Positions 62,559 to 64,000 of a DNA stretch of 64,000 bases are shown in pieces. Every line of letters begins with the position of its first letter. Position 1 is the first letter of the stretch. Source of the stretch: Acidaminococcaceae bacterium. GTDB taxonomy: Bacteria > Bacillota > Negativicutes > Acidaminococcales > Acidaminococcaceae. The DNA is taken from the NCBI GenBank assembly GCA_017405945.1, contig JAFQZL010000003.1:1-64000 (forward strand), given 5' to 3'. The notes beneath the pieces are model-generated. The model saw only the letters and a program-made list of their open reading frames with translations, had not been told where the DNA came from and did not search any database. The translations under genes and the position numbers were made by a program.

Positions 62559-64000
62559 TTGTTCACATACTGGCTGGTCCTGGCGTTTTTTCTGTTTTGT
62601 CTGGGAGATGTTTTTTCATTTTATGAAATGCAAAAAGCGTTCCGGTGCTGCTCAGGACTGTTTTTGCTTTTTGGAACAGTCTGCCTGTGCAAAAAATGTA
62701 AGAAAGAGTATCTGTTGTGCGGCCTTTGCTGTTTTCTTGTGCTGGGGGGAGGATTTCTGGCAGGGACAGGAAAACTGGAAACGCAAAAGAGATGGCAGGC
62801 ACTTATTGGAAAAAAGATTACCCTGCAGGGGGCCGTGGAACCGGACAGCATACGCAAAAAGGAGCAGGGAATCAGCGCATTGTTTGCGGCAGAGTATCCG
62901 TTGCGTGGTAAGGTGAGGATTTTTGTGAAAACAGATTCCAAAAGTGCTGACCTGACCATGCGGAAGCTGCTGTCCGGAAAAACCGGGGTGACGGGCGTTT
63001 TGAAGGAACCGGTTTTTCTGCGCAACCCGGGAACGTACGACGGATATCTTTTTAATAAAATTAAAGGGATTCACGACAATCTCACTGTTTCGCCTGGCCA
63101 GTTACGGGAACTGGGAGAACCGCTCCCGCTGCGGTTCCGGTTTACGGCTCTTGCGCAGAAAGTGAGAGAAAACGCCCTGGCGCAGCTGCATACCGGCACG
63201 GGCGCGATTCTGCCGGGGATGGTGCTGGGCGGGTATCAGGGCGTGGGGCCGGAAGAGGCGGACGTGTTCCGGGACAACGGCATAGCGCACCTGCTGGCTG
63301 TATCCGGCACCCATGTGGCGGTGCTGGCGATGATACTGCAGGCGTTGCTGCGTCCGGCCGGGAAAAAGGGAAACATTTTTGTACAGTTGTTTTTAGTTCT
63401 GTATGCGTTGCTCTGCGGCCTGCAGCCGGCGGTGCTGCGCGCCGTGGCCATGGCCTGCGTGCTGCTCTGGGGCCGCAGCCGGAAACTGAAGGCGGACAGC
63501 CTCCGTTTATTATTGCTGACAGCCTGGGTTCTGCTGCTGGCAAATCCTTTCTGGCTGTTTGACATCAGCTTTCAGCTTTCCTTTGTGACCACTGCGGGAT
63601 TGTTGCTGGCAGGACCGAAAGTGACCGCGTACATCCCGCAGAAATTACCGGACTGGCTGCGGACAATAATGGGCGTGACGCTGACGGCCCAGATTTTTTC
63701 GTTTCCGTTTTCCGTGTATTACTTTCACCGGGTTTCTCTGATCGGGCTGGCCAGCAACCTGCTTCTGCTTCCGGCGCTGGAACTGGCAGTGCTGTTATTT
63801 CTGGCAGGACTCTGCTTTTTATTTTTGGCATCTGTCGGAGGCATGCTTTGCGGTCTTTTCGTTTCTTTTGCCGGTGATACGCAACAGGGCAGTAATATGT
63901 TTGCGATGATTGCAAGCCTTCCCTTTTCTGCCGCAGAACGCCTGCTGCAGGGTGCGGCAGCCGCGGGAAAACTGCTGGCTGACTTACCTTTTGCGGCAGT
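62559..64000 (+). CDS. comEC: ComEC/Rec2 competence DNA channel (partial, runs off the window)
   Basis: Frame open from TTG 62559 to the window end (480 codons and 2 bases). N-terminal hydrophobic helices, a soluble DUF4131/OB-like domain (about 75-185), then the multi-helix Competence domain with HLLAVSGTHVAVLA near residue 245 and several long membrane segments. ComEC carries single-stranded DNA across the inner membrane. AAAGGAG lies upstream of the TTG; an ATG at 62552 is in the wrong frame. The C-terminal beta-lactamase-like part is outside the window. Confidence 0.9.
   Translation, partial: MFTYWLVLAFFLFCLGDVFSFYEMQKAFRCCSGLFLLFGTVCLCKKCKKEYLLCGLCCFLVLGGGFLAGTGKLETQKRWQALIGKKITLQGAVEPDSIRKKEQGISALFAAEYPLRGKVRIFVKTDSKSADLTMRKLLSGKTGVTGVLKEPVFLRNPGTYDGYLFNKIKGIHDNLTVSPGQLRELGEPLPLRFRFTALAQKVRENALAQLHTGTGAILPGMVLGGYQGVGPEEADVFRDNGIAHLLAVSGTHVAVLAMILQALLRPAGKKGNIFVQLFLVLYALLCGLQPAVLRAVAMACVLLWGRSRKLKADSLRLLLLTAWVLLLANPFWLFDISFQLSFVTTAGLLLAGPKVTAYIPQKLPDWLRTIMGVTLTAQIFSFPFSVYYFHRVSLIGLASNLLLLPALELAVLLFLAGLCFLFLASVGGMLCGLFVSFAGDTQQGSNMFAMIASLPFSAAERLLQGAAAAGKLLADLPFAA

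Overview
The window looks like chromosomal DNA of a Gram-negative-walled Firmicute, most likely a Negativicute; an Acidaminococcaceae-like anaerobe would fit, but this is inferred from gene content and not proven. Firmicute traits are AGGAGG ribosome binding sites, T-box leaders, strong TTGACA/TATAAT promoters and GC-hairpin/U-run terminators. An outer membrane is implied by an RND efflux pump with a lipoprotein adaptor and by many signal-peptide proteins. FprA flavodiiron protein and a decarboxylase-type carboxyltransferase suit an anaerobe. There is no rRNA, CRISPR array, complete insertion sequence or integrase.

Layout. 1-6.5 kb: serA, cytosine permease and deaminase (codBA), a CBS protein and a purine permease. 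6.5-9.8 kb: leuCDB behind a T-box. 9.9-25.2 kb: CCA-adding enzyme, exported proteins, an RND pump, an ABC exporter, a YbjN-like protein, a P-type Ca2+-ATPase and a CorC/HlyC protein. 25.2-27.4 kb: a second T-box and a type-2 leuA whose reading frame is cut by an in-frame TAA exactly between catalytic and regulatory domains. 27.5-34.2 kb: carboxyltransferase, FprA, a phosphatase, metQ, dtd, a TM2 protein, a phosphoesterase and tRNA-Arg(ACG).

34.2-45.8 kb: directly after the tRNA, a block that by eye is more AT-rich and consists almost only of exported or membrane proteins: three secreted proteins (one RsiV/DUF3298-like), a small lipoprotein, a CHASE2 sensor without an output domain, a FecR/DUF928-like periplasmic protein, and a ~1290-residue secreted TPR-CHAT caspase-like peptidase with an intact His/Cys pair, followed by a voltage-gated K+ channel. 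This is the best candidate for an undescribed system: a periplasmic CHAT-protease module.

45.8-54.8 kb: a secreted three-repeat protein, the remnant of a deleted ABC-ATPase gene, an EAL-PAS protein, a four-gene Fe3+-type ABC transporter on the minus strand and a histidine-rich exported protein. 54.8-57.1 kb: a lone D5/P4-type helicase flanked by six AAGTACA repeats, probably what remains of a satellite element. 57.1-64 kb: low-molecular-weight tyrosine phosphatase, a secreted protein, leuS, a fold-back element, comEA and a comEC that runs off the window.

How the genes work together: leuA and leuCDB lie 17 kb apart but share near-identical promoter layouts and T-boxes with candidate CTC (Leu) specifiers, so both should respond to uncharged tRNA-Leu. 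serA begins immediately after what may be the tail of another attenuator. The iron-type transporter is one transcription unit with an internal attenuator placed to give more binding protein than transporter.
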